Origin: Ruegeria sp. HKCCD4315
GTDB lineage: Bacteria > Pseudomonadota > Alphaproteobacteria > Rhodobacterales > Rhodobacteraceae
DNA: 64,000 nucleotides
Reading direction: 5' to 3'
Assembly: GCF_013112245.1 (NCBI RefSeq)
Contig: NZ_WVRN01000001.1
Span: 289,001-353,000, forward strand
Part shown: positions 1 through 7,986 of the stretch, one piece after another
Numbering within the stretch: the first letter of the stretch is position 1
Layout of the letters: every line of letters begins with the position of its first letter
The notes under the pieces: model-generated
Seen by the model: only the letters and a program-made list of their open reading frames with translations
Databases searched by the model: none
Told to the model about the DNA's origin: nothing
Program-made: the position numbers and the translations under genes

Positions 1-921
1 CTGTTGCTGGCAGGCGACGCCCTTGTGCGTGGTGCCGTAAACCTGAGCCTGCGCCTTGGCGTTCCGGCGCTGATCGTCAGCCTGACGATTGTGGCCTTTG
101 GTACATCCGCGCCTGAGCTTTTGATTGCAATCAGCGCTTTGGAAGAGGACGCGCCTGGCATCGCGCTGGGTAACGTGGTCGGATCAAACACGGCGAATAT
201 CCTGCTGGTTCTGGGCTTGCCCGCGCTGTTGGCGACGTTACACACCAGTGAGTGCAACAGCCGCAGGAACTATGTCTTCATGCTGATGGCGACGGTTCTG
301 TTTATTGGCTTGGCGTTTTTGGGAACGTTCACATTCTTCAGCGGCCTGATCTTGTTGGCAGCGTTGGGTCTTGTTCTTATGAACGCCTTTCGCGAGGCAA
401 AAGCCCATCGCAAAGCCTGCGGTGAGGCCTGTGTGGATGAAGAGCTTGAGGGGCTGGAAGAAGCAGATCCTGACATGCCGTATTGGAAGGTATCTGTTTT
501 CTTGATCCTAGGGCTGATTGGTCTGCCGATGGGCGCGCATCTGTTGGTGGATAATGCAACGGTCATCGCACGTAACTATGGTGTCAGCGAAACGGTCATT
601 GGTTTGACGTTGATTGCAGTTGGAACGTCTTTGCCTGAATTGGCGACAACAGTTATGGCCGCGTTGCGCAGACAGGCCGACGTGGCACTGGGTAACGTGA
701 TCGGTTCGAACATGTTCAACCTTTTGGCCATCATCGGGATCGCAACCTGGTTTGGTCGTATCCCGGTTGATCCCGAGTTCCTGCAATTCGACCTTTGGGT
801 CATGCTGGGCGCATCGCTGCTGCTGATCCCGTTTGTGTTCTTCAAACAAGATATCTCACGCATCTGGGGGTTGGTGTTGACTTTCCTTTATGTGCTTTAT
901 GTCACCGTATTGCTGGTGTGA
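1..921 (+). CDS. Calcium/sodium antiporter, CaCA family (5' end cut by the window)
   Basis: Inner-membrane cation/Ca2+ exchanger of the YrbG type, which extrudes Ca2+ in exchange for Na+ (or H+). The reading frame is open from the first base, so the start lies upstream. Both alpha-repeats are visible: GTSAPE near visible residue 33 followed by GNVVGSN, and GTSLPE near residue 207 followed by GNVIGSN. These form the ion-binding core. About ten hydrophobic segments surround a short acidic cytoplasmic loop near residues 141-158. Substrate choice among Na+, K+ and H+ coupling cannot be read from the sequence. It lies 21 bp ahead of the SDR gene and may be co-transcribed with it. Confidence 0.9.
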   Translation: MLLAGDALVRGAVNLSLRLGVPALIVSLTIVAFGTSAPELLIAISALEEDAPGIALGNVVGSNTANILLVLGLPALLATLHTSECNSRRNYVFMLMATVLFIGLAFLGTFTFFSGLILLAALGLVLMNAFREAKAHRKACGEACVDEELEGLEEADPDMPYWKVSVFLILGLIGLPMGAHLLVDNATVIARNYGVSETVIGLTLIAVGTSLPELATTVMAALRRQADVALGNVIGSNMFNLLAIIGIATWFGRIPVDPEFLQFDLWVMLGASLLLIPFVFFKQDISRIWGLVLTFLYVLYVTVLLV

Positions 922-942
922 TCTGACAAAACGAGGTGAAGC

Positions 943-1722
943 ATGACCCGAGCTTTAGTGACCGGTGCCGGTATTCGTCTGGGCCGGGCCATGGCGCTGT
1001 ATCTGGCGGGTCGTGGTTACGATGTGGCGGTGCATTACGCCACATCAGAACAACCGGCGCAGGAAACTGTAGAAAAGGTGCAGGCCCTTGGGCGGCACGC
1101 GGTGGCATTGCAGGCCGATCTGCTGGACGAAGTTCAGGTTCAGGCGTTGTTGCCCAAAGCGGCTGAGGCGCTGGGTGGACCGATCACTTGTCTGGTGAAC
1201 AACGCCTCGATCTTTGAATACGACAATATCCATACTGCAACCCGCCAAAGCTGGGACCGCCATCTCGACAGCAATCTACGCGCGCCATTCGTACTGACGC
1301 AGGCTATGTCTGAACAGGGACTGGCCGCTGGCATGGACGAAAACAACGAGCCTCTGGCCGCAGGCTTGATCGTCAACATGGTCGATATGCGGGTCCGAAA
1401 GCTGACGCCCGAATTCATGTCCTACACCATCGCGAAAATGGGGTTGTGGGCCCTGACCCGAACGGCTGCTCAGGCCCTGTCACCTGACATTCGAGTCAAC
1501 GCGATTGGTCCGGGTCCAACTGTTCAGGGGCATCGTCAAAGCGAACAGCATTTTCAGGCACAGCGATCGAACACGGTGCTTGAGCGGGGTTCCAACCCGT
1601 CGGACATAACCGCTGCGCTGGGGTATTTTTTGGATGCACATGCAGTCACAGGGCAATTGCTCTGCGTTGATGGGGGCCAGCATCTGGGATGGAAAACGCC
1701 TGACGTGCTGGGCGTAGAATAA
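943..1722 (+). CDS. SDR family oxidoreductase, pteridine reductase (PTR1/FolM)-like
   Basis: 259-residue short-chain dehydrogenase/reductase, predicted to be cytosolic and NADPH-dependent. The N-terminal nucleotide motif is TGAGIRLG, where the usual middle Gly is Arg. That TGxxxRxG form is characteristic of pteridine reductase PTR1 and of FolM dihydromonapterin reductase. LVNNAS follows near residue 85, and the catalytic pair sits in SYTIAK near residue 160, also PTR1-like. The Rossmann fold and length are typical of the family. A role in reducing a pterin or folate is inferred from these motifs; no folate genes are adjacent. The ATG follows a GAGGTGAAGC ribosome-binding site. Confidence 0.8.
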   Translation: MTRALVTGAGIRLGRAMALYLAGRGYDVAVHYATSEQPAQETVEKVQALGRHAVALQADLLDEVQVQALLPKAAEALGGPITCLVNNASIFEYDNIHTATRQSWDRHLDSNLRAPFVLTQAMSEQGLAAGMDENNEPLAAGLIVNMVDMRVRKLTPEFMSYTIAKMGLWALTRTAAQALSPDIRVNAIGPGPTVQGHRQSEQHFQAQRSNTVLERGSNPSDITAALGYFLDAHAVTGQLLCVDGGQHLGWKTPDVLGVE

Positions 1723-2011
1723 GCAATTTTGCTGCAAGTTTTGCACCGCTCTCAATCCTGTTACCTGCGCGTTACAAAAATGTCTTTTTTTTCATACACT
1801 TGCTAAGTGATGGAAAAAATATCTTTTATTTACATATGCTTGCAATATTGCCCATTTTTTGTGCAAATCAAGGAAGGGGCAATGAAACAAGGGGATTTCC
1901 GATCCAGCAGAAACTTATCTTCACACTTATCCACAGAAGTCGTGGATTGTTTCCTCTTGATTTGAGAGGCCTGAGATTGCAGCCAGTCCAAGAGAATCAT
2001 ATCAAAAGCCC
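1723..2011. other. AT-rich intergenic region upstream of uvrC
   Basis: Gap of 289 bp with no convincing gene. It is clearly richer in A and T than the flanking genes, with runs of T near 1785-1792 and A/T tracts at 1812-1860. It probably contains the uvrC promoter, but no single promoter can be fixed by eye. A perfect DnaA-box sequence lies at 1927-1935 and a one-mismatch version at 1826-1834. Confidence 0.5.
1927..1935 (+). promoter_or_regulatory. Perfect DnaA-box sequence
   Basis: TTATCCACA matches the consensus TTATNCACA exactly. A second site, TTATTTACA at 1826-1834, differs at one position. Both lie in the AT-rich gap before uvrC. Binding or origin function is not shown; a single perfect 9-mer can occur by chance in 64 kb. 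Confidence 0.4.
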
Positions 2012-3874
2012 ATGACCACCCACAGCGACTCCTCTCAGACCGGTTACGCCTGTATTCAGCGTTATGTGAAAACGCTGGACAGTTCGCCCGGTGTATATCG
2101 GATGCTGGATGCGGATAGTCGGGTTCTCTATGTGGGCAAGGCACGCAACCTGAAGGCGCGGGTGTCGAATTACACACGCCCCGGGCATTCCGGCCGGATC
2201 GAAAAGATGATCGCTTCGACCGCCTCGATGATGTTTCTGACCACTCGGACCGAGACCGAGGCGCTGCTGCTGGAGCAGAACCTGATCAAGCAGCTCAAGC
2301 CGAAGTACAACGTGCTTCTGCGCGACGATAAAAGCTTCCCCAATATTCTGGTCTCAAAAAGCCACGCCTTTCCGCAGATCAAAAAGCATCGCGGGGCGAA
2401 GAAAGAGAAAGGTGCCTATTTCGGCCCGTTCGCCAGTGCCGGTGCGGTGAATCGGACACTGAACCAATTGCAAAAGGCGTTCCTGCTGCGCAACTGCTCG
2501 GATTCCATGTTTGACAGTCGAACGCGGCCTTGTCTGCTCTATCAGATCAAACGCTGTTCAGGGCCATGTGTCGGTTTGATCTCGGAAGAGGCATACCGCG
2601 AAAGCGTCAAGGACGCTGAACGTTTCCTGTCTGGCCGGTCCACCAAAGTGCAGGAGGATCTGGCCGAGCAGATGATGGCTGCGTCCGAGGCGATGGAGTT
2701 CGAACGCGCCGCCGGTCTACGGGATCGCATCCGGGCGCTGACGCAAGTACAGACGTCCCAAGGCATCAACCCACGCGGCGTGGCCGAGGCAGATGTGATC
2801 GGCCTGTACATGGATAGCGGTCAGGCTTGTGTGCAGGTGTTCTTCATCCGTGCCAACCAGAACTGGGGCAACAAGGATTTCTATCCGCGGGTCGGCCCCG
2901 ATGTTTCGCCCGCTGAGGTGATGGAGGCGTTCCTTGGCCAGTTCTACGACAACAAGGAACCGCCCCGGCAATTGATCCTGTCGGACGGCATTGAAAACGC
3001 CGATCTGATGCAGGAGGCCCTGACCGAGAAAGCAGGCCGCAAGGTGGAAATCCTGGTGCCGCAACGCGGTGAGAAGCAGGAACTGGTGGCAGGAGCCCTG
3101 CGAAATGCGCGCGAGTCATTGGCTCGCCGCATGTCAGAAAGCGCGACGCAGGCCAAACTGCTGCGCGGGGTGGCCGAAGCGTTTGATCTGGATGCGCCGC
3201 CTGAACGGATCGAGGTTTACGACAACTCGCACATTCAAGGCACCAACGCCGTAGGCGGCATGATCGTGGCAGGGCCCGAAGGCTTCATGAAGAACGCCTA
3301 TCGCAAGTTCAACATTCGAGGCGATGACCTGACACCTGGCGATGATTTCGGCATGATGAAAGAGGTGCTGAACCGTCGCTTCACCCGGTTGCAAAAGGAA
3401 GATCCGGATCGGGATAAAGGGCTCTGGCCAGACCTGCTGCTGATTGATGGCGGTGCAGGGCAGGTGAGCGCCGTGCACGAAATCATGCAGGCCCATGGGG
3501 TTGAAGACATTCCCATGGTTGGCGTTGCCAAAGGGGTCGACCGCGATCACGGCAAGGAAGAATTCCATCGGACCGGTCAGCGCCCCTTTGCCCTGAAGCG
3601 CAACGACCCGGTGCTGTATTTCATTCAACGTTTAAGGGACGAGGCGCATCGGTTCGCCATCGGTACCCATCGCGCGAAACGGGCAAAGGCCGTCGGGGCC
3701 ACGCCGTTGGACGAAATTCCCGGTGTAGGGGCCGCGCGCAAACGTGCCTTGTTGACGCATTTCGGTAGCGCCAAGGCGGTCAGCAGGGCCAATCTTGCCG
3801 ATCTGAAAGCGGTCGAGGGGATCTCGGCCGGGCTGGCGCAGAAGGTTTACGATTTCTTCCACGACAAGGGCTAG
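2012..3874 (+). CDS. uvrC: Excinuclease ABC subunit C
   Basis: 620-residue UvrC, which makes both incisions around bulky DNA lesions in the UvrABC nucleotide-excision repair complex. Domains in order: GIY-YIG nuclease near residues 25-105 (SPGVYRM and LYVGKARNL), a UVR motif near 205-240 that contacts UvrB, the RNase-H-like endonuclease domain around 390-540 ([17 protein letters not shown]), and C-terminal helix-hairpin-helix motifs ([25 protein letters not shown]). The length is normal for the family. Its TAG stop overlaps the TAG stop of the convergent transporter gene in the palindrome CTAG at 3871-3874. Confidence 0.97.
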   Translation: MTTHSDSSQTGYACIQRYVKTLDSSPGVYRMLDADSRVLYVGKARNLKARVSNYTRPGHSGRIEKMIASTASMMFLTTRTETEALLLEQNLIKQLKPKYNVLLRDDKSFPNILVSKSHAFPQIKKHRGAKKEKGAYFGPFASAGAVNRTLNQLQKAFLLRNCSDSMFDSRTRPCLLYQIKRCSGPCVGLISEEAYRESVKDAERFLSGRSTKVQEDLAEQMMAASEAMEFERAAGLRDRIRALTQVQTSQGINPRGVAEADVIGLYMDSGQACVQVFFIRANQNWGNKDFYPRVGPDVSPAEVMEAFLGQFYDNKEPPRQLILSDGIENADLMQEALTEKAGRKVEILVPQRGEKQELVAGALRNARESLARRMSESATQAKLLRGVAEAFDLDAPPERIEVYDNSHIQGTNAVGGMIVAGPEGFMKNAYRKFNIRGDDLTPGDDFGMMKEVLNRRFTRLQKEDPDRDKGLWPDLLLIDGGAGQVSAVHEIMQAHGVEDIPMVGVAKGVDRDHGKEEFHRTGQRPFALKRNDPVLYFIQRLRDEAHRFAIGTHRAKRAKAVGATPLDEIPGVGAARKRALLTHFGSAKAVSRANLADLKAVEGISAGLAQKVYDFFHDKG

Positions 3875-4755
3875 GCGCGTCGTCCACGCCACAGGATGTA
3901 CAGCCCCGAAGCCACAATGAGCGCGCTGCCGATCCACATGGCCGGATCGAGGCTTTCACCGAACATGACCACGCCCAAGCCGATGCCGAACAAAAGGCGG
4001 GTATAGCGGAACGGGGTCACAGCGGACACTTCGCCCGTGCGCATTGCCTTCATCAGCGAGGAATAGGCCAGAACGCCCATCAGCACCGCGCCGGTCAGAT
4101 GCAGGCCGGTATGCAGATCAAGCGAAACCATCGGCACGCCTTCCCAAAACCGATAGGCGAGCCCAGCAACGATGATGCTGAGAAATCCGTAGAACCCCAA
4201 GACCTCGGTTCCCAATGTGGCAGGTGCTGCGCGGCTGGCCAGATCGCGCCCGGCAAATCCCAGCATCCCCAGCACGGCCAATATCGACAGCAGTGAAAAG
4301 CTGTCGCCGGTGGGTTGCAGGATCACGACAACCCCGATCATACCGACGAAAATGGCGCTCCACCGCCGCCAGCCGACGGATTCCCCGAAGAACATCGCAG
4401 CACCCGCAACCACGACCAGTGGCGTGGCTTGCAGGATCACCGTGGCCGAAGACAAAGGGGTCAACGCGATCGCCAGAACATAGAACAACCGACCAAAGAC
4501 CTCGAACAGCACCCGAACTTTCATCGGGCGGGACAAGACATCGGGATGCAGCAAGTTTTGCCCCCGGGCCAATGCCACCGCCGCAAAGATCACCGAGCCG
4601 CCCGCGCCAAACAGCACCAGCACCTGCCAGATCGGAAATACGGCCGAGGCTGCTTTCAGCAAAGCGTCCTCAAGCGCGAAGCCCGCCATCGCGGCGATCA
4701 TCCAAAGGCTGCCGATCATGTTCGACCGGGCGTCGGTTTGAATATGCGCTGTCAT
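3871..4755 (-). CDS. DMT family transporter (EamA domains)
   Basis: 294-residue inner-membrane protein of the drug/metabolite transporter superfamily, with about ten hydrophobic helices in two EamA repeats (roughly residues 10-140 and 150-290). Substrate unknown. I take the ATG at 4755 (MTAHIQTD); the frame stays open upstream to 5199, but that extension is arginine- and glutamine-rich, unlike the protein, and runs over the pgsA start. Convergent with uvrC, sharing the CTAG stop overlap, and divergent from pgsA. Confidence 0.88.
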   Translation of the reverse strand: MTAHIQTDARSNMIGSLWMIAAMAGFALEDALLKAASAVFPIWQVLVLFGAGGSVIFAAVALARGQNLLHPDVLSRPMKVRVLFEVFGRLFYVLAIALTPLSSATVILQATPLVVVAGAAMFFGESVGWRRWSAIFVGMIGVVVILQPTGDSFSLLSILAVLGMLGFAGRDLASRAAPATLGTEVLGFYGFLSIIVAGLAYRFWEGVPMVSLDLHTGLHLTGAVLMGVLAYSSLMKAMRTGEVSAVTPFRYTRLLFGIGLGVVMFGESLDPAMWIGSALIVASGLYILWRGRRA

Positions 4756-4929
4756 CTGTTTCTTTCTGATTGGACTTGCGCGGCAATCTGACCGCAAAGC
4801 AGGAAAAGGCCAAGAGGTACAACTCTGAGACGTCAGGCCTGCGGCGCTTTGACCAAGCGTTTCGGTGTGGCGCAGTTTTTTAGCCTGTTTGGCTTTTCTG
4901 TCTTGCGGCGTCGATATAGGGTCCAAGCC

Positions 4930-5598
4930 ATGAAGTGGAACTTGCCCAATATTCTGACCGTCCTGCGCCTGTTGGCGGCACCCGGTCTGGCCGTCATGTT
5001 TTTGTACTTTACCCGGCCATACGCGGATTGGTTCGCTTTGATCCTGTTCCTGTCGGCAGCGATTACGGATTGGTTCGATGGGTATCTGGCCCGCGCCTGG
5101 AAGCAGGAAACCAAAATCGGTGCGATGCTGGACCCGATTGCAGATAAGGCGATGGTTGTGATCGCACTTATGATCCTTGTCGGCTACTCGACCGAACACT
5201 GGACCCCGTGGCTGGTGCTGCCTGCCACAGTGATCCTGTTCCGCGAGGTTTTTGTCTCGGGTCTGCGTGAATATCTGGGTGATGTGGCTGGGACGCTAAA
5301 GGTTACGAAACTGGCCAAGTGGAAGACCACTGCGCAGATGATCGCCATTGCGGTTCTGTTTTCGCAAGGCATCTTTGAACACTATGCCGTTATGGCGAGC
5401 TTCGGAATGGATGCTGATCTGGTCGAGCAGATCATTGCGGGTCAGGTTGAAGATGTAAACCACCTGCGCTGGAATGTCGAAGGCATGTATTGGGCTGGTC
5501 AGATTGGGCTGTGGCTGCTGTGGATTGCTGCAACGCTGACATTGATCACCGGTTATGACTACTTACGTAAAGCCATGCCGCATCTGAAGGAGAGCTAA
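4930..5598 (+). CDS. pgsA: CDP-diacylglycerol-glycerol-3-phosphate 3-phosphatidyltransferase
   Basis: 222-residue inner-membrane enzyme that makes phosphatidylglycerophosphate, the committed step toward phosphatidylglycerol and cardiolipin. The CDP-alcohol phosphotransferase signature DGx2ARx8Gx3Dx3D is complete: DGYLAR near residue 46, then GAMLDPIADK. Hydrophobic helices fill the rest. The start at 4930 (MKWNLPNILTVLR) fits the usual N-terminus; the open frame back to 4849 is not PgsA-like. moaD follows 3 bp after the stop, so pgsA-moaD-moaE is probably one operon, an arrangement I regard as common in this lineage. Confidence 0.95.
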   Translation: MKWNLPNILTVLRLLAAPGLAVMFLYFTRPYADWFALILFLSAAITDWFDGYLARAWKQETKIGAMLDPIADKAMVVIALMILVGYSTEHWTPWLVLPATVILFREVFVSGLREYLGDVAGTLKVTKLAKWKTTAQMIAIAVLFSQGIFEHYAVMASFGMDADLVEQIIAGQVEDVNHLRWNVEGMYWAGQIGLWLLWIAATLTLITGYDYLRKAMPHLKES

Positions 5599-5601
5599 GC
5601 G

Positions 5602-5847
5602 ATGGATGTGCTGTACTTTGCATGGGTGCGCGAACGCATCGGTTTGCCAAAGGAAAAAGTCGAAACCAGTGCTGCCACGGTCAGCGATCTGGTGGCCGAG
5701 TTAAGCGCAAGGGAAGAACGTTACGCAGCGGCTTTCGCCGATTTGTCAGCCCTGCGCGTGGCATTGGATCAAGAGCTTTCAGATTTTGACGCCTCGCTGA
5801 CCGGTGTGCGTGAGGTTGCGTTTTTCCCGCCGATGACAGGTGGTTAA
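5602..5847 (+). CDS. moaD: Molybdopterin synthase sulfur-carrier subunit MoaD
   Basis: 81-residue ubiquitin-fold protein. Its C-terminal Gly-Gly (PPMTGG) is adenylated and then thiocarboxylated; with MoaE it transfers sulfur to cyclic pyranopterin monophosphate to form molybdopterin. Length and the terminal GG are diagnostic. moaE starts directly after the stop, so the two subunits are expected to be made together. The upstream neighbour pgsA ends 3 bp before. Confidence 0.95.
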   Translation: MDVLYFAWVRERIGLPKEKVETSAATVSDLVAELSAREERYAAAFADLSALRVALDQELSDFDASLTGVREVAFFPPMTGG

Positions 5848-5850
5848 GTG

Positions 5851-6294
5851 ATGAGAATCGCTGTTCAGGAAGAAGCTTTCGATCTGGGCGCTGAGGCCAA
5901 CGCCTTTGCCGCCGGGGATGATGCCAACGGTGCCATCGTTACCTTCACCGGCGTCGTACGCGATCTTGCAAGCGGTGATCTGGATGTCATGGAGATCGAA
6001 CATTATCCGGGCATGACCGAACGTGCCCTGACAAAGATTGCCCAGGAAGCCAAGGATCGCTGGTCACTGGGGGATGTATTGGTGATCCACCGCCATGGCC
6101 GCTTGGCCCCGGGCGACCGGATTATGATGGTCGCAACCGCAGCGCCGCATCGCAAAGATGCATTCGAGGCGGCTGAATACTTGATGGATTACCTGAAATC
6201 CCGCGCCCCGTTCTGGAAGAAAGAAATCACTGGGGTCGGTGCGGAATGGGTTGCCGCCAAGGACGAAGACGAAGACGCACTAACCCGGTGGTGA
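5851..6294 (+). CDS. moaE: Molybdopterin synthase catalytic subunit MoaE
   Basis: 147-residue catalytic subunit of the MoaD2-MoaE2 molybdopterin synthase. Family features: an N-terminal segment with GAIVTFTGVVRD, the EIEHYPGM segment, HRHGRLAPGD in the core, and the C-terminal PFWKKE with the conserved lysines that meet the MoaD tail. I chose ATG 5851; a GTG directly before it at 5848, immediately after the moaD stop, is equally possible and adds one residue. A rho-independent terminator follows, so this is the last gene of the pgsA-moaD-moaE unit. Confidence 0.95.
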   Translation: MRIAVQEEAFDLGAEANAFAAGDDANGAIVTFTGVVRDLASGDLDVMEIEHYPGMTERALTKIAQEAKDRWSLGDVLVIHRHGRLAPGDRIMMVATAAPHRKDAFEAAEYLMDYLKSRAPFWKKEITGVGAEWVAAKDEDEDALTRW

Positions 6295-6304
6295 GATGGG
6301 CCCG

Positions 6305-6332
6305 CCACCGCAACAATGCGGTGGTCGTTTTT
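6305..6332 (+). terminator. Rho-independent terminator after moaE
   Basis: An 8-bp perfect stem (CCACCGCA / TGCGGTGG) with an ACAA loop at 6305-6324, followed by TCGTTTTT. It lies 10 bp after the moaE stop. Confidence 0.85.
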
Positions 6333-6335
6333 GAC

Positions 6336-6345
6336 CCTGATCAGG
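6336..6345. promoter_or_regulatory. Palindrome in the leader of the trans-sulfuration gene
   Basis: CCTGATCAGG is a perfect 10-bp palindrome 72 bp before the start at 6418, just after the moaE terminator. The same leader holds GATC repeats and an ATCCG/CGGAT hairpin near 6390-6405. It could be an operator or part of a structured leader. I could not match it to a SAM-II or SAM/SAH riboswitch consensus. Confidence 0.25.
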
Positions 6346-6417
6346 TTCAATTTTCCTCTAGACGTCAGCAACAGAGCTCACGCTTAATCCGATCAACCGG
6401 ATCAAGAGGACAACCCC

Positions 6418-7626
6418 ATGCAAAACGATTTGAGAAACAAGGGTCTTGCGACGCGCGCTATTCATGCGGGCGAAGAACCGGACCCGACCAATGGTGCATC
6501 TGCACCGGCTTTGCATATGTCCTCGACTTTTGTCACCGGTCAGGTTGCCGGGTTCTCGGCCCATGATCTCGAGGAAGAGGCCCCTTACCTTTATGGGCGC
6601 TGGGCCAACCCCAACGTGCGAACGCTTGAAACCAAGATCAGCGCCTTGGAAGGCACCGAGGATTGTATTTGTCTGGCGTCAGGCATGGCGGCTGCAACTG
6701 CGATTTTCCTGACGTTCCTGTCTGCCGGAGATCACGTGATCGTCTCTGACGTGTCTTATGCGGGCGTGGCCGAGCTGGCGCGGGACACGTTGCCGCGCTT
6801 GGGGATCGAAGTCAGCACGGTCAACATGTCTGATCTGGCGGCGGTGTCAGCGGCGATCAGGCCGAACACACGGCTGATACATACGGAAACACCGGTAAAC
6901 CCAATCGGGCGACTGACCGATCTGGCTGCGGTCTCAGCCATTGCGCAAAATGCCGAGGCGTTATTGTCTTGCGATGCCACCTTTGCCTCTCCGCTGGGTC
7001 AACCCAGCAAAGATTTGGGCGTCGATCTGATCATGCACTCCGTCACCAAGTTCATAGGCGGTCATGGTGATGCCATTGGCGGAGCGGTAGCGGGCCGCAA
7101 AGAGTTGATCGAGAAGATTCGCAACGAGTCGGCCATTCATCACGGCAGCATCATGTCACCGTTCAACGCGTGGATGATCGCCCGGGGTATGGCCACTTTG
7201 CCGCTTCGGATGAAGGCGCATCAGGCGGGGGCCATGGCGTTGACCAATTGGCTTGAAACACGTGGGGCCGTCACCAAAGTCGTGTATCCGGGCCTGAAAT
7301 CACACCCACAATACGAACTGGCACAGCGGCAGATGCGGAATTCGTCCGGCATGATCACCTTTCAGGTGGGCGACAATGCCACCGGAGAAGCACTGGCCCA
7401 GCAGATGATCGACAAACTGAAGATCGTCCATTACGCCGTGTCACTTGGCCATCATCGCAGCCTGATTTTCTGGATGGGAACGGAGGCTTTGATGCAGACC
7501 TCATTCCGTCTGGAAGGGGCGCAACTGGAAAGCTATCGGGACTATGCAGGGGACGGCGTGTTCCGGCTGTCGGTTGGTCTTGAAGATCCCGAAGACCTGA
7601 TCGCGGATCTTGAGCAGGTTTTGTGA
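6418..7626 (+). CDS. PLP-dependent trans-sulfuration enzyme (Cys/Met metabolism family)
   Basis: 402-residue aminotransferase-fold enzyme of the cystathionine gamma-synthase / O-succinylhomoserine sulfhydrylase / methionine gamma-lyase family. It is cytosolic and acts in sulfur amino acid metabolism. Visible features: an N-terminal ATRAIHAGEEPD, YGRWANPNVRTLE (phosphate-contacting Tyr/Arg region), SGMAAATA, and the PLP lysine in HSVTKFIGGHGD near residue 210. The exact reaction cannot be told from motifs alone. It is single-gene: a terminator precedes it and a convergent gene follows. The 85-bp leader has short palindromes that may regulate it. Confidence 0.88.
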   Translation: MQNDLRNKGLATRAIHAGEEPDPTNGASAPALHMSSTFVTGQVAGFSAHDLEEEAPYLYGRWANPNVRTLETKISALEGTEDCICLASGMAAATAIFLTFLSAGDHVIVSDVSYAGVAELARDTLPRLGIEVSTVNMSDLAAVSAAIRPNTRLIHTETPVNPIGRLTDLAAVSAIAQNAEALLSCDATFASPLGQPSKDLGVDLIMHSVTKFIGGHGDAIGGAVAGRKELIEKIRNESAIHHGSIMSPFNAWMIARGMATLPLRMKAHQAGAMALTNWLETRGAVTKVVYPGLKSHPQYELAQRQMRNSSGMITFQVGDNATGEALAQQMIDKLKIVHYAVSLGHHRSLIFWMGTEALMQTSFRLEGAQLESYRDYAGDGVFRLSVGLEDPEDLIADLEQVL

Positions 7627-7647
7627 CCCGATCAGGTCGTGGGCGCG

Positions 7648-7986
7648 TCAGTCGGCGTTGTTGATCCGCCCGCGCAATTCTTCGGCCTCTTGCCGCGCGG
7701 CGCGCAGACCGTCCATGGCGGCGGCCAGCTCAGCCTCGGTCTGGGTCAACTGATTGGTCAGCTCGGCTTCACGCTGCTGCAGATAGGTGATGGCCTGGTC
7801 GCGGGTTTCTTCGGCCTCGTGCAGCTCCTGACTCATCCGGTCCAGATCGGCCACGTCGCTTTGGCGTACGCGGGACAGGCGGTGAGCCAGCCAGTTGGCA
7901 AACCAGCCCATGCAGAATGCGGCAAACAGAATGATGGCCGTGGCGATGATGAATTCTATTCTGTTCAACTTACTGGTCCTCTGCAT
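7648..7986 (-). CDS. Small membrane-anchored coiled-coil protein
   Basis: 112 residues starting at ATG 7986 (MQRTSKLNRIEF). One strong transmembrane helix near residues 10-30 is followed by a highly charged, heptad-like helix (about residues 45-108) rich in E, Q, A, L and R, predicted to form a coiled coil. No known enzyme motif. The start lies inside the last 17 bp of the OmpA-family gene, so translation is probably coupled to it and the two products may work together in the cell envelope. Function unknown. Confidence 0.7.
   Translation of the reverse strand: MQRTSKLNRIEFIIATAIILFAAFCMGWFANWLAHRLSRVRQSDVADLDRMSQELHEAEETRDQAITYLQQREAELTNQLTQTEAELAAAMDGLRAARQEAEELRGRINNAD

Noticed and set aside
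1740-1960. Chromosomal replication origin
   Set aside because: Only one perfect DnaA box and one weak copy; none of the usual neighbouring marker genes is present.
4756-5199. N-terminal extension of the EamA transporter
   Set aside because: The extra residues are polar and unlike a membrane protein, and they run across the pgsA start on the other strand.
6333-6417. SAM-II or SAM/SAH riboswitch before the trans-sulfuration gene
   Set aside because: I could not align the leader with the consensus of either class; only generic palindromes are visible.
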